DNA of 60,941 nt from an uncultured Bacilli bacterium (GCA_947624565.1 CANQKX010000006.1:1-60941); one strand, 5' to 3'; shown: positions 15,262 to 24,245, counted from the first letter of the stretch. Made by a program: numbers and translations. Notes: generated by a model not told the origin, from the sequence alone.

Positions 15262-16173
15262 CTAGTCATTTAAACCACCTGACATTATTCTATACTTCAT
15301 ATTGTTATTCCAAATTTCTCTTAGTTTAAAAAAGTTAATATCTGGTTCTAACATTAAAGTAGCTAAATCATCTAACTCTTTTAATTCATCTTCGGTTAAA
15401 TTTAAATCTTTATCTAAAATATACTTTGGTAAATGCAGAAAAATTATTTCGTCATTCATAAGAGAATGAAAATCATAAAATAAGCCATGCAAAGCTGCTT
15501 TAATACCTATAGTTTTTGGAGATGATGCATAATATATCTCATTATCTCTATATTTTCCATTTCTTAATCCCAAATAAGCTTCTGCCCCAAATATAAATTT
15601 ATTTCTCGGTATATCTAATAAATTAAAATCAATATGGTATTCTAATAATGTATCATCATCAAAGTACATATCTGCATCTACTAGAACCCATCTTTTTTCT
15701 TTATCATTATAATATTCACATATCCAATGATCGCCAGCTTCTTTATTTGAAATATTGCAGTAAGTTGTAAACCCACTGCGAACACGTGCAGAAAATCCTT
15801 TTGCTTTTAGAATACTTGTAAGTAAAATTGCTTGCTCTCTACAACATACATGAATTTTATCCTCTATTTTCCTATCTTTATAATAATTCTCATTTCTTCT
15901 TAAAAGTTCTGCTATCATAGATTGAGCTGTAGGAAATAAATCATTTTCATAGTTTAAACTAGTTTTGCTAATTTTAGTCATATCGCCATAAAAAGAATTG
16001 GCATCATTTCTCATTTTTTCATCACATAAATCAAAGGGGTGAATAATTTGGTTTCTTTGTAATAAACATAATTCTTTTATATCGTTTGGTAAATTTATAG
16101 CAAAGTTCTTGTATAGTCCTAAATCTGTGTATAAACTTGTTCTTTTATAAAAATTGAGTATTTCTTCTTTCAT
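15262..16173 (-). CDS. Transglutaminase-like cysteine protein, array unit next to the tRNA
   Basis: This 303-aa protein has the transglutaminase/papain-like triad: Cys in KIHVCCREQAILLTSILKAK, His in GDHWICEYYN and Asp in RWVLVDADMY. The GFSARVRSGF stretch is the usual Ala/Arg-rich loop. The N-terminal NLPNDIKELCLLQRNQIIHP and the final REIWNNNMKYRIMSGGL fit a family of short cytoplasmic transglutaminase-like proteins found across Bacillota with unknown substrates. GAGGAG lies upstream. It is the first unit outward from tRNA-Arg, between repeat copies A and B, so probably the most recent addition if units insert at the tRNA. Confidence 0.85.
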   Translation of the reverse strand: MKEEILNFYKRTSLYTDLGLYKNFAINLPNDIKELCLLQRNQIIHPFDLCDEKMRNDANSFYGDMTKISKTSLNYENDLFPTAQSMIAELLRRNENYYKDRKIEDKIHVCCREQAILLTSILKAKGFSARVRSGFTTYCNISNKEAGDHWICEYYNDKEKRWVLVDADMYFDDDTLLEYHIDFNLLDIPRNKFIFGAEAYLGLRNGKYRDNEIYYASSPKTIGIKAALHGLFYDFHSLMNDEIIFLHLPKYILDKDLNLTEDELKELDDLATLMLEPDINFFKLREIWNNNMKYRIMSGGLND

Positions 16174-16208
16174 ATCTATTATCTCCTCGTATTACATATA
16201 AATTATCT

Positions 16209-16320
16209 TTGTCAATATGCAAGTATGTTTTCTAAATTGACAATTAAAATCTACAAAAATTATAGCATAAATTTAAACATTTTAAAACTCGAACTACAAA
16301 AGTCCGAGTAACAATCAATC

Positions 16321-16323
<3 letters not shown>
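16209..16323 (-). repeat. Array repeat copy A, joined to tRNA-Arg
   Basis: Directly after the encoded CCA the minus strand reads GATTGATTGTTACTCGG and then the tRNA terminator hairpin ACTCGGAC-TTTTGTA-GTTCGAGT-TTTTAAAA. An extended -10 (TGCTATAAT, 16259-16267) and the dyad TTGTCAAT...ATTGACAA follow. Here the tRNA body replaces the AAAGTTGT box seen in the other copies. Confidence 0.92.
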
Positions 16324-16397
<74 letters not shown>

Positions 16398-16423
16398 ACA
16401 AGCCTTTTCTCAAAGACAAATTG

Positions 16424-16452
16424 ATTATACAATAATTTTTTTATTTTTTCAA
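16424..16452 (-). promoter_or_regulatory. Promoter of tRNA-Arg
   Basis: TTGAAA and TATAAT with a 17-bp spacer on the minus strand, about 27 bp upstream of the mature 5' end. Confidence 0.75.
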
Positions 16453-16462
16453 GTATATTTAT

Positions 16463-17389
16463 CTAAATTTCTTGATTATTTACGAAGAAATTAATTTTAC
16501 TTACTTCATAACTATCCATTATAGAATATGAAATACTATATATAACTTCTTCTAATACTTTTTTATTTTCTTGATTATCAAATAAATATTCATTAAAATT
16601 TAAATCTAATTGATCTTCATTAAAACTATAATCTAATAATTTAGTATTATAGTTTAAATAACTCATTAAATTACTTTCATAAGATATTTTACTAGTTAAT
16701 TCATCTATAATTATCTTTATTTTATCTTCATTACTATTCATATACTTTGTAACAGGTATATAGTACGATTTATCATCATTTGTTTTTCCTGAATAATAAA
16801 TTGTTACTTTAGTAACATTTTTTATATCTGTAATATCATATGTTTTGTTTATACCAAAATCTCTTGTTAAATTATTATTAAGTATCTTTCCTGACTTAGG
16901 TAGTTTATTTAAATCATTTCCTTCTACTTTTATTTTTACACTATTTATATCATTTAATGATGTCATTGTATATATAATAGATTCTATTATTTTTTCTTCC
17001 ATTTCTTCTTTTGTTTCGAGTAATTCTTTACTAAAATTTAAAGTTAATGTATTATCATTTATTTCTTTATTTAATAATTTTGTATCAGTTGGTATAACAG
17101 GAGTAAAACCATTTGGTATTTTATCTTGGTATTTACCATCTATAGTTAATATTTCAATTAATTCATCTATCATTTTATTAGTTTTATTGCTAGATACTTG
17201 TACATTTGTTTTCGATATATATCCGTTTTTATCCATTAAATATATATCATAATAATTAGATTTCATTTTCTTACTAACACTTTGATCTAGTGAATAACTT
17301 TCTTTTTCTGGGAATAAATAAAATAAAAAGACTATTAATAAAAGTATTGTATATTTACTTATTTGTTTTATTGAAATCTTTTTTATCAT
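16463..17389 (-). CDS. GerM-like protein with two GerMN domains
   Basis: This 308-aa protein has an N-terminal membrane anchor (YTILLLIVFLFYLFPEKE) and two GerMN-type repeats at about 45-165 and 180-305. Each has the pattern of a strand, a helix (MIDELIEILT; KIIIDELTSK), then LTLNFSKELL or LDLNFNEYLFDN, then a helix (IIESIIYTMTSL; EEVIYSISYSI). GerM contributes to spore cortex formation and germination in Bacillus and supports the SpoIIIAH-SpoIIQ channel. The start at 17389 is preceded by AGGTGAAG. It lies directly downstream of gerE in a region of spore genes, which supports the call. Confidence 0.85.
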   Translation of the reverse strand: MIKKISIKQISKYTILLLIVFLFYLFPEKESYSLDQSVSKKMKSNYYDIYLMDKNGYISKTNVQVSSNKTNKMIDELIEILTIDGKYQDKIPNGFTPVIPTDTKLLNKEINDNTLTLNFSKELLETKEEMEEKIIESIIYTMTSLNDINSVKIKVEGNDLNKLPKSGKILNNNLTRDFGINKTYDITDIKNVTKVTIYYSGKTNDDKSYYIPVTKYMNSNEDKIKIIIDELTSKISYESNLMSYLNYNTKLLDYSFNEDQLDLNFNEYLFDNQENKKVLEEVIYSISYSIMDSYEVSKINFFVNNQEI

Positions 17390-17424
17390 ATTCTTCACCT
17401 ATAAAAGTATATGATTATATATTA

Positions 17425-17458
17425 AAAAAATGAGTTTTCTTATAAAGAAATCTCATTT
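17425..17458 (-). terminator. Terminator after gerE
   Basis: AAATGAG-A-TTTC...GAAA-A-CTCATTT hairpin followed by T7 on the minus strand, overlapping the gerE stop. Confidence 0.75.
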
Positions 17459-17646
17459 AATTTTAGTAGTTCTACTACTGCTCCACTTCTTCCTTTAACA
17501 CCAAGTTTTTGCATAACATTAGATATATGATTTCTAACAGTTTTTTCACTAATATTAAGTTTATCTGCTATATCCTTAGTAGAATTATTTTTTATTAATA
17601 GTTCAAATACTTCTCTTTCTCGTTTTGTTAGTATTCCTTTACTCAT
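17440..17646 (-). CDS. gerE: Spore coat regulator GerE (LuxR-type HTH)
   Basis: This 68-residue protein is almost only the LuxR/GerE helix-turn-helix: LTKREREVFELLIKNNSTKD, IADKLNISEKTVRNHISNVM, QKLGVKGRSGAVVELL. The wording matches Bacillus GerE nearly residue for residue in the recognition helix, and the length is right. GerE is the last mother-cell regulator, switching SigK-dependent coat genes. I start at the ATG at 17646, which has GTGAGG upstream; that GTG is what the track used as its start. The GerM-like gene lies downstream and spoIIIAH upstream. Confidence 0.93.
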   Translation of the reverse strand: MSKGILTKREREVFELLIKNNSTKDIADKLNISEKTVRNHISNVMQKLGVKGRSGAVVELLKLNEISL

Positions 17647-17746
17647 TTTAATCCTCACTTTCTTTCATAAGAGGTGTATATATAATTACTCATATTATCT
17701 TATGTAAAAAAAGTAATTGTGTTATTACTGATTGATTAAAAATGTA

Positions 17747-17785
17747 AAAAAATAACAGTTAAGTTATTTTTGAAACTTAACTGAT
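17747..17785 (-). terminator. Terminator after spoIIIAH
   Basis: CAGTTAAGTT-TCAAAAATA-AACTTAACTG followed by TTATTTTTTT on the minus strand, overlapping the spoIIIAH stop. Confidence 0.8.
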
Positions 17786-18258
17786 ATATACATTTTAGTA
17801 TCAAAACTTTCCTGAACTAAATTCATTATTTCATTAGCAAGTTTTGTATCATGTTTATCTTTTATTATTACTACTCTAATTTGATCATTATTTATTTTTA
17901 CAAAATTTTCTACATTATATTGTTCTGTTATTTTAGCACTTATTTCCTCTTCTTTTCCTTTAAGTATATTTAGAGTTTTTAATTCTTCATAAGCATTATT
18001 TTTCTCTTCACTTGTAGAAGTTTCTGAAGTAAGAATAGTTTGAAGTTCAGTAATCTTTTCTTCCCTTTCTTCTTCATTTTCTACTTTTAAAGTAGATATT
18101 ACCTCACTTTGTTTAACTTTTACAGTCTCTTCATCTTTTTTGCTTACTTCATTTGTTGTATTTGCTAAAAATTCTGATGGCATAGTAATATAATATACAC
18201 TTAATACTAATATTAAACTAAATAATGTTAAAAGCCAAATACTTTGTTTATTAATCAT
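17764..18258 (-). CDS. spoIIIAH: Stage III sporulation protein AH
   Basis: This 164-aa protein has an N-terminal membrane helix (SIWLLTLFSLILVLSVYYIT) with the characteristic start MxNKQSIWLLTL. A charged linker is followed by a YscJ/FliF-like ring domain (VENFVKINNDQIRVVIIKDK). In the mother-cell membrane it pairs with forespore SpoIIQ in the feeding-tube channel. GGAGGG lies upstream of the ATG. In Bacillus it ends an eight-gene spoIIIAA-AH operon downstream of efp. Here efp is directly upstream with no spoIIIAA-AG in between, so those genes must be elsewhere or absent. Confidence 0.92.
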   Translation of the reverse strand: MINKQSIWLLTLFSLILVLSVYYITMPSEFLANTTNEVSKKDEETVKVKQSEVISTLKVENEEEREEKITELQTILTSETSTSEEKNNAYEELKTLNILKGKEEEISAKITEQYNVENFVKINNDQIRVVIIKDKHDTKLANEIMNLVQESFDTKMYISVKFQK

Positions 18259-18325
18259 TTTATTCCCTCCACATATCTACTAATAAAATATATGAAAATT
18301 AAAAATATATATTACATTTTTAGCA

Positions 18326-18352
18326 AGAAAAAAAGAAAGTATTTACTTTCTT
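18326..18352 (-). terminator. Terminator after efp
   Basis: AAGAAAGTA-AA-TACTTTCTT followed by T6 on the minus strand; it overlaps the efp stop and separates efp from spoIIIAH. Confidence 0.85.
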
Positions 18353-18903
18353 GATACATATTTACCATCTTTTGTTGATACAATAATCACATCATTTTCA
18401 TTTATAAATAATGGTACTTTTACTTCTAAACCATTTTCCAATGTTGCATCTTTTTGAGCACCTGTTGAAGTATTTCCTTTAACTGCATCTGTTGTATATG
18501 TAACAACATAATCTATTTTTTCTGGTAAATTTAAACCTATTAATTCTGATTCATAATATACAAGTTCTACATCTAAATTTTCTTTCAAGTATTTTTTTTC
18601 ATCTTCTATTTGGTTTTCATTTAATTCAACTTGTTCATAAGTATTCATATCCATAAAATAGTATGTATCTGCAGCATTATATAAATATTGCATTGACTTT
18701 TTACTTATATTTGCTTTTTGAATTTTTATATTTGTATTAAATGTTTTTTCTAAAGTAGCACCAGTTCTTAAGTTTTTTAATTTAGTTTTCATAAATGCAG
18801 CACCTTTACCAGGTTTTACGTGTAAAAATTCAACTATTTGATATAGATTTCCTTCTATGATAACTGTCATACCATTTTTTATTTCATTTATATCTATCAT
18901 CAT
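18343..18903 (-). CDS. efp: Elongation factor P
   Basis: This 186-aa protein is normal length for EF-P, which rescues ribosomes stalled on polyproline. Conserved features are the N-terminal KOW-like domain (NEIKNGMTVIIEGNLYQIVE), the loop VKPGKGAAFMKTKLKNL that carries the modifiable Lys at its tip, and the C-terminal OB domains with VDVELVYYESELIGLNLP and DATLENGLEVKVPLFI. GGAGGAATAAG lies before the ATGATG. It follows ldh by four bases, so the two probably share a transcript. Confidence 0.97.
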   Translation of the reverse strand: MMIDINEIKNGMTVIIEGNLYQIVEFLHVKPGKGAAFMKTKLKNLRTGATLEKTFNTNIKIQKANISKKSMQYLYNAADTYYFMDMNTYEQVELNENQIEDEKKYLKENLDVELVYYESELIGLNLPEKIDYVVTYTTDAVKGNTSTGAQKDATLENGLEVKVPLFINENDVIIVSTKDGKYVSRK

Positions 18904-18907
18904 ATAC

Positions 18908-19810
18908 TTATTCCTCCAAATTCTTAATAATTTGTTTTAATATATTTTTTGATTTTTCAAGTTTATTTCTTTCTTCTTCATTTAATTTTAATTTTATTAC
19001 GCCTTTAATACCATCTTTATTTATAACTGATGGCATACCTAAATATACTCCATCAAAATAAGTAGATACTGTTAAAATGGTATTTTCATTATTTAATATT
19101 GCATTTGTTATTCTTGTTAAACAAACTCCAACACCATAACTTGTTTCACCTTTTAAATCAATTATTTTATATGCTAAATTTCTTACTTTCTGTTCTATTT
19201 GATTTAATTCTGGTTTTAAAATAATATCAGTAATATTTATTGGACCTACTTTAGTATTAGACCAACATACAAAACTACTATCTCCATGTTCACCTAATAC
19301 ATAAGTATTTACATCTTTATAATTAATATTTAATCTTTCTGATAAAGTAAATGATAGTCTTGCAGTATCTAATATAGTACCACTACCTATAATTTTATTA
19401 CTATCAAAATTTGAATATTTTTTAGTCATATAACACATTATATCAACAGGATTAATTGCTAATAAGAATATACCATTAAAACCTGAAGATACTGTCTTTT
19501 TTATTATTTCTTTTAATATTTTGTTATTTCTATTTACAAGTTCTAATCTTGATTCATTAGATTTTTGATTTGCACCTGCGCTAATTAATACTATTTTTGC
19601 ATCTTTACAATCTGCGTAACTACCCGCTTTTATTTTTATATTAGATTTAGAATATAAAAGTGCATGACTTAAATCCATCGCATGACCTAATGCTTTTTTA
19701 TTATCAATATCAATTAAAATTAATTCATCTACATTAGTATTTTGATTTAGTAAAGCATATGAATATGCCATACCTACATTTCCACAACCAACCACTACTA
19801 CTTTATTCAT
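18908..19810 (-). CDS. ldh: L-lactate dehydrogenase
   Basis: This 300-aa protein reduces pyruvate to lactate with NADH. The Rossmann motif is VVVGCGNVGMAYSYAL. SAGANQKSNESRLEL carries the Gln that selects pyruvate (malate dehydrogenases have Arg there). GTILDTARLSFTLSE provides the substrate Arg, and LGEHGDSSF the catalytic His. A GGAGG site lies six bases before the ATG. It is somewhat shorter than the usual 315. With efp downstream and rpmG upstream the context is housekeeping; the enzyme points to fermentative growth. Confidence 0.94.
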   Translation of the reverse strand: MNKVVVVGCGNVGMAYSYALLNQNTNVDELILIDIDNKKALGHAMDLSHALLYSKSNIKIKAGSYADCKDAKIVLISAGANQKSNESRLELVNRNNKILKEIIKKTVSSGFNGIFLLAINPVDIMCYMTKKYSNFDSNKIIGSGTILDTARLSFTLSERLNINYKDVNTYVLGEHGDSSFVCWSNTKVGPINITDIILKPELNQIEQKVRNLAYKIIDLKGETSYGVGVCLTRITNAILNNENTILTVSTYFDGVYLGMPSVINKDGIKGVIKLKLNEEERNKLEKSKNILKQIIKNLEE

Positions 19811-19827
19811 TAATTTCCTCCAAAATA

Positions 19828-20019
19828 CTATTTCTTTTCTTTATGAATAGTATGTTTTTTGCATGTTGGACAATATTTATTAATTTCAAGACGATCTGGT
19901 GTATTTGTCTTATTCTTTTCAACAAAATAATTTTCTTTTGAAACACCACGTTCAGATTTACATACAGTGCATTCTAAAGCAACATAACTTCTTGCATCTT
20001 TTTTCTTTGAATTTGCCAT
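19828..20019 (-). CDS. rpmG: Large-subunit ribosomal protein bL33
   Basis: 63 aa. It has the zinc-binding form, with CTVCKSER and [14 protein letters not shown] supplying four Cys, and the basic middle [19 protein letters not shown]. This is the family's normal C+ paralogue pattern. A GAGG site precedes the ATG. The class B PBP gene is upstream and ldh is 17 bp downstream. Confidence 0.96.
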   Translation of the reverse strand: MANSKKKDARSYVALECTVCKSERGVSKENYFVEKNKTNTPDRLEINKYCPTCKKHTIHKEKK

Positions 20020-20064
20020 AATAAAAACCTCCTCTTTCTTTTAAAGCATATTAATTATAACATA

Positions 20065-22092
20065 TTATTGCAAAAATTCAAATACTTTATTTGATACTCT
20101 TGAACTTATTTTTGAATTTACAGGTGATGTATATGTTGAATTTTGTGAATATCTTACATTTGGAGATAATACAACAATAGAAAATTTAGGATCATAACTT
20201 GGTGCATATCCAATAAATCCTTTTGATATTGTTTCTACATCTATCTTACCATCATTATCAGAATCATAAAAACTTTCTGCTGTTCCTGTTTTACCTGCTG
20301 GAGATGTAACTTGTCCCATCTGTCCATAACCAAGTGTTTTCATAACAGATTCAAATCCTAATTTAATTCTATCTTTATATTTTTGTTCTAAATTAACTGT
20401 TCCTAATAATTTAGGTTCTACTTTTTCTTCTAATTTTCCTAAATCTTCTTCATTTGTTTTTTCATGTACTTCTTTAAGTAAATGTAATTGATACTTATTT
20501 CCATTAGATGCAAGTGTATTTATATAACTTGCTATTTGGATTGGTGTATATGTATCATATTGCCCTATTGCAATATCAAGTAAATGTCCAGGTTCAAAAC
20601 TAACTCCCTTAAATCCATATGATTCAACAGGTAAATCAATATTTGTTTTTTCTCCTAATCCATATTCTAAAAATGTACTTCTATATTTTTCAAATGAACT
20701 TTTATCTACAACTAATGGTCCATTATAATAATAATTGACATTTGCAACTCTCATTGCTACCTTATATTGATATGCATTTGATGAATATGCTAGTGCACTT
20801 ACATCATTAACATATCCAAGTCCGCTTGTCCAAGAACATTTCGCTGGTGTGTTTCTTATTTTTATACACTCATCTAAAAATGTTGTACCTATGTCAATTG
20901 CGCCTGTTTGATACCCAACAGTCATAGATGCACCCTTTACTATAGAACCTGGTGTAACTGGATTTGTTAAAAGTGCTGGTGTATTATCATAAATTTTATA
21001 TTCTCCATTTTTTGTTGTCACTTGTCTTGATGCCATAGCAAGTATTTCTCCTGTATTTGGCTGTATAATTATTACATGTGATCCATTATAAAATGTTGTA
21101 TTACTATTATTCTTTTTTGCATTTATTATTTCTTCATCCATTATTTGTTCTATTTCTTTTTGTAAATTTATATCTATAGTTAATACTATATCATGACCTC
21201 TTGATCCTTCATCAATTATAGTGTAAGAATTATCATTATTTAATTTATATTTAACTTTATCACCTTTTAGTAAAGATTCATATTGATATTCTAAATATGT
21301 AACTCCTACTCTATCATTTAATGAATATCCTTCTGATAAATATTTATCTTTTAATTCAAATGGTATACCTGATGAACTAGTTGAAATATTACCTAAAATT
21401 GTTCTAAATGTATCACCATATAAATATTTTCTTTCCCATTCTAGTTTAACATTAAATCCATTAAGTTCATTTATATGCTCTGAAACATATGCATATTCTT
21501 TATCAGATGCATATGTTTTAATTATTTTCTCATCATAATAATATCCCTTATTCATTAAGTAATATATATATGCAGCCTTTTTATCTATATCTGTATATTT
21601 ATTTAATTCTTCATCAGTAATTCTTTCTAGTTTCAATTTATTTATATCTGTAATTGTTAATTTTCTTTGTTTTAATTTATCTTTTTCTTCTTTTGTTATT
21701 TTTTTATCACACAACTCTTTATTATTTACTAAATAAAATTCTTTTAAATTAGTTTTATCTAATTTTGAAAAATCTATATCAATATTATTTGATAATTTAT
21801 ATGCAAGTTTTATTTGATCACTAGTAGTTGTACCACTTTGTCTTTTATAATAAATAGTTTTCACACCTACATTATCAACAAGTAAATTATAGTTTCTATC
21901 ATATATTCTTCCTCTTGGTGTAGAAGTACTGTAAACTTCATCTACTGTATTTTCATCTAACAATTTAATATATTTATCTTTATTTAATATTTGAATATTT
22001 GTAAGTTTTAATAATATTATTACAAAAAAAATAAATAATATTATTGATATAACAATTAATCTATTATGTGAAACTATATTATTTCTATTCAT
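20065..22092 (-). CDS. Class B penicillin-binding protein (peptidoglycan transpeptidase)
   Basis: This 675-aa protein has one N-terminal membrane helix (LIVISIILFIFFVIILLKLT). A PBP dimerisation domain follows from about residue 50 (STPRGRIYDRNYNLLV), then a transpeptidase domain from about 310. The three catalytic motifs are TPGSIVKGAS (SxxK), AYSSNAY (SxN) and PAGKTGTAES (KTG). There is no PASTA tail. It cross-links septal or lateral wall; FtsI/PBP2B and SpoVD are the nearest known types, and the sequence alone does not choose between them. The start at 22092 has GGAGGAAG upstream; the track adds five codons. It lies far from the division cluster at 38-42 kb. Confidence 0.92.
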   Translation of the reverse strand: MNRNNIVSHNRLIVISIILFIFFVIILLKLTNIQILNKDKYIKLLDENTVDEVYSTSTPRGRIYDRNYNLLVDNVGVKTIYYKRQSGTTTSDQIKLAYKLSNNIDIDFSKLDKTNLKEFYLVNNKELCDKKITKEEKDKLKQRKLTITDINKLKLERITDEELNKYTDIDKKAAYIYYLMNKGYYYDEKIIKTYASDKEYAYVSEHINELNGFNVKLEWERKYLYGDTFRTILGNISTSSSGIPFELKDKYLSEGYSLNDRVGVTYLEYQYESLLKGDKVKYKLNNDNSYTIIDEGSRGHDIVLTIDINLQKEIEQIMDEEIINAKKNNSNTTFYNGSHVIIIQPNTGEILAMASRQVTTKNGEYKIYDNTPALLTNPVTPGSIVKGASMTVGYQTGAIDIGTTFLDECIKIRNTPAKCSWTSGLGYVNDVSALAYSSNAYQYKVAMRVANVNYYYNGPLVVDKSSFEKYRSTFLEYGLGEKTNIDLPVESYGFKGVSFEPGHLLDIAIGQYDTYTPIQIASYINTLASNGNKYQLHLLKEVHEKTNEEDLGKLEEKVEPKLLGTVNLEQKYKDRIKLGFESVMKTLGYGQMGQVTSPAGKTGTAESFYDSDNDGKIDVETISKGFIGYAPSYDPKFSIVVLSPNVRYSQNSTYTSPVNSKISSRVSNKVFEFLQ

Positions 22093-22167
22093 ACAAACTT
22101 CCTCCATATATATTTTGCTTCATATATTAAATTAATATTACATATATTTTTTTAGAGGTGAAATTAT

Positions 22168-22425
22168 TTGAACGATTTATTATTAGAAAAATATGTAAAT
22201 AAATTAACAAAAGATCATATTATAAATTATGCTAAAAATAATGAAATTATTGTTAGTAATAATGAAGTGGATATAATATATGACTATATAAAAAAATATT
22301 GGAGAAAATTTTATTATGAAAATCCTAAAGATTTATTTGATGAACTAAAAAGTAAATTATCACCAAATACTTATAATAAACTAATACAAATTTATACTGA
22401 AGCAAAAGAAAAAATTAAGAAATAA
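22168..22425 (+). CDS. DUF2624-like small protein
   Basis: This 85-aa protein is one of only two supported plus-strand genes. The start is TTG with AGAGGTGA upstream. The helical sequence LTKDHIINYAKNNEIIVSNN and LSPNTYNKLIQIYTEAKEKI recalls the DUF2624 family (YqfT), small helical proteins of unknown function in Bacillota. The match is by memory of the pattern only. It converges with the 94-aa gene on a shared two-way terminator. Confidence 0.6.
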   Translation: MNDLLLEKYVNKLTKDHIINYAKNNEIIVSNNEVDIIYDYIKKYWRKFYYENPKDLFDELKSKLSPNTYNKLIQIYTEAKEKIKK

Positions 22426-22439
22426 ATCTTAATTTTTTT
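22409..22439. terminator. Bidirectional terminator
   Basis: AATTAAGA-AATAAA-TCTTAATT with A-rich and T-rich flanks serves both the DUF2624-like gene (+) and the 94-aa gene (-). Confidence 0.8.
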
Positions 22440-22722
22440 ATATATTCATATATTGTATTATTAATCCAATTAGTTCTTCAATATTTTGCATGTAAACCAT
22501 CATTGCCTCTAAATAATCTTCATCTGTTGGAGGTTGTTTTTCTAAATCATTAATTTCTCTACTTTTTAGAGGAGTAAATTGTATATTATTATTTTGTGCA
22601 TATATTGTTAAATATGCAAGAATAGATTTTAGTTTTTCTACTAATTCATTTTGTTTTTGATTGATATTTAATTTTAAAAACTCTTCCATAAATTCATCAA
22701 ATATTTTTTGCTTTTCATCCAT
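22438..22722 (-). CDS. Unrecognised 94-aa helical protein
   Basis: It is small, acidic and helical (FDEFMEEFLKLNINQKQNEL) with a central loop KSREINDLEKQPPTDEDYLE. The C-terminus is hydrophobic (NIEELIGLIIQYMNI). The start overlaps the stop of the coiled-coil gene as TAATG, making it the last gene of the three-gene operon behind the G-tract promoter. Size and pairing with a large helical protein could suit a partner or chaperone, but no motif supports this. Confidence 0.65.
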   Translation of the reverse strand: MDEKQKIFDEFMEEFLKLNINQKQNELVEKLKSILAYLTIYAQNNNIQFTPLKSREINDLEKQPPTDEDYLEAMMVYMQNIEELIGLIIQYMNI

Positions 22723-24245
22723 TATAGTTTCATTCCTCCATTGTAGGTATTAACAAATATTCCTTTTTTTAAATTGCTTTGGGAATTTAGTTTATCCTTC
22801 ATATTTTTATATCTTTCATCTACTTCAATTTTTTCATTTTTTACTTTTTCTTCAGTTTCCTTATTAGATTTTATTTGTTGCCTTTTTTGCTGAATTTTTT
22901 CATCTATTTCACTTATTTCTTTAGAATGGTCTCTTTTTTTAAAATGTTCTCTTACATCTCCACCAATAACTTCATAACCCGCTGAATATACTTCCCCTTG
23001 TGATTGAGCATATTTATATCTTTCGGAACTTAAATTGGAAATTTCGCTTTGTATTTGATTATTTCGTATATTCATATCACTAGATATATTTTGTTGGTGT
23101 ATAACTTTATCTATTGTTGATTTATAATTTATTAGTGCTTTTTTCGATTCACTAACTATCCTATCGTTTTCCATTTTGTCTATAGATACATCCAATTTGC
23201 TTTTTTCTTCTTCTGTTAAACTTCTCTCTATTAATTTTTTTACATTTTCTAGAGTTTTATGGATAGATTTTCCTGTTGATGATTTATGATAAAAAAATAT
23301 ATACTTCGAATCTTCTTTAAACATTTGTAAATCCGATATTAATTTATCTGACGTTCTCATTTTTTCTATATATTTTTTAGATATTGACATAATTTTTGGT
23401 TTTACAACTCTTCTTATTGTAGTTATTTCCTCATTTATATCTTTTTTTACTTTTTTATCTTCTATTTTATTTAAATTGTAAGCAACTTTATTAATATCAT
23501 TGAATAATTCTTTTAAATTTTTTTCACTATATTCTCTTCTTGTATCATAGTCTTTATCTATTTTTTTATTACTATTATAAAGTTCTTTTCTTAAATCCTT
23601 TATTCTAATTTTATTATGGATTTCTGGTACCTTTGTATATGATACACGTTTAAAAAATTCAACTCTAAACTTATTCTGATCATGTGAAAGTTTATAAATA
23701 GTAGGCATCTGATTTCCATATGTTGAAACAAATTTTGATTTATTAGCATCTGATAATTTTTTTAATGTGTGTTTTTCTATTTTTTTTCTTAATGATGAAA
23801 TTTCTTTTTTTAATTTTTGCATTTCATTTATCAACTTACTTAAATTCTTATTTTTATTATTGAGTTTATCTAAATCTGAATAACTGGTACATATATAACT
23901 AATTTCATCTAATTCACTGATTTGTTTTAAACTATTTTCTACTTCATTAAGAGATTTTATAAATGATGATCTCATTTTGCAAAATTTTTTTAATTTAGTT
24001 TTTCTAAAATTTTCCAACTGTTGTTGTGCTTCTTTTCCATATACTCTATTTTTTTTTAAATCTTCATTAAATTTATTCTCATAGCCATATGAGGTTAACT
24101 TTCCATTAAAACTACCTATAAGTGTTGTTACCGCATCAAGCAGATTATATTTTTTACCAGAAAAATTACTAAAAAATTCCCCCATTCCCCATCTTAAAGC
24201 ATATTTTTCTATATCATATTTATTAATATCATAACTATTTATCAT
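22722..24245 (-). CDS. Unrecognised 507-aa coiled-coil protein
   Basis: The N-terminal 65 residues look folded (KYALRWGMGEFFSNFSGKKY). Nearly all the rest is charged helix and coiled coil, for example LINEMQKLKKEISSLRKKIE and EKIQQKRQQIKSNKETEEKV. A short Gly-rich break (GEVYSAGYEVIGGDVREHF) comes near residue 430. No signal peptide or membrane segment is visible. It overlaps the DUF1292 stop by four bases (ATGA) and the next gene by one. The organisation (small acidic protein, large coiled coil, small helical protein) may indicate a complex. LXG/ESX-type secretion substrates are an alternative, but no LXG motif or secretion genes are seen. Confidence 0.65.
   Translation of the reverse strand: MINSYDINKYDIEKYALRWGMGEFFSNFSGKKYNLLDAVTTLIGSFNGKLTSYGYENKFNEDLKKNRVYGKEAQQQLENFRKTKLKKFCKMRSSFIKSLNEVENSLKQISELDEISYICTSYSDLDKLNNKNKNLSKLINEMQKLKKEISSLRKKIEKHTLKKLSDANKSKFVSTYGNQMPTIYKLSHDQNKFRVEFFKRVSYTKVPEIHNKIRIKDLRKELYNSNKKIDKDYDTRREYSEKNLKELFNDINKVAYNLNKIEDKKVKKDINEEITTIRRVVKPKIMSISKKYIEKMRTSDKLISDLQMFKEDSKYIFFYHKSSTGKSIHKTLENVKKLIERSLTEEEKSKLDVSIDKMENDRIVSESKKALINYKSTIDKVIHQQNISSDMNIRNNQIQSEISNLSSERYKYAQSQGEVYSAGYEVIGGDVREHFKKRDHSKEISEIDEKIQQKRQQIKSNKETEEKVKNEKIEVDERYKNMKDKLNSQSNLKKGIFVNTYNGGMKL

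Noticed and set aside
16845-17252. 135-aa plus-strand ORF opposite the GerM-like gene
   Set aside because: Low-complexity hydrophobic shadow translation of the antisense strand.
18908-19810. Malate dehydrogenase
   Set aside because: The substrate-specificity position is Gln (ANQKSNESR), as in lactate dehydrogenase, not Arg.
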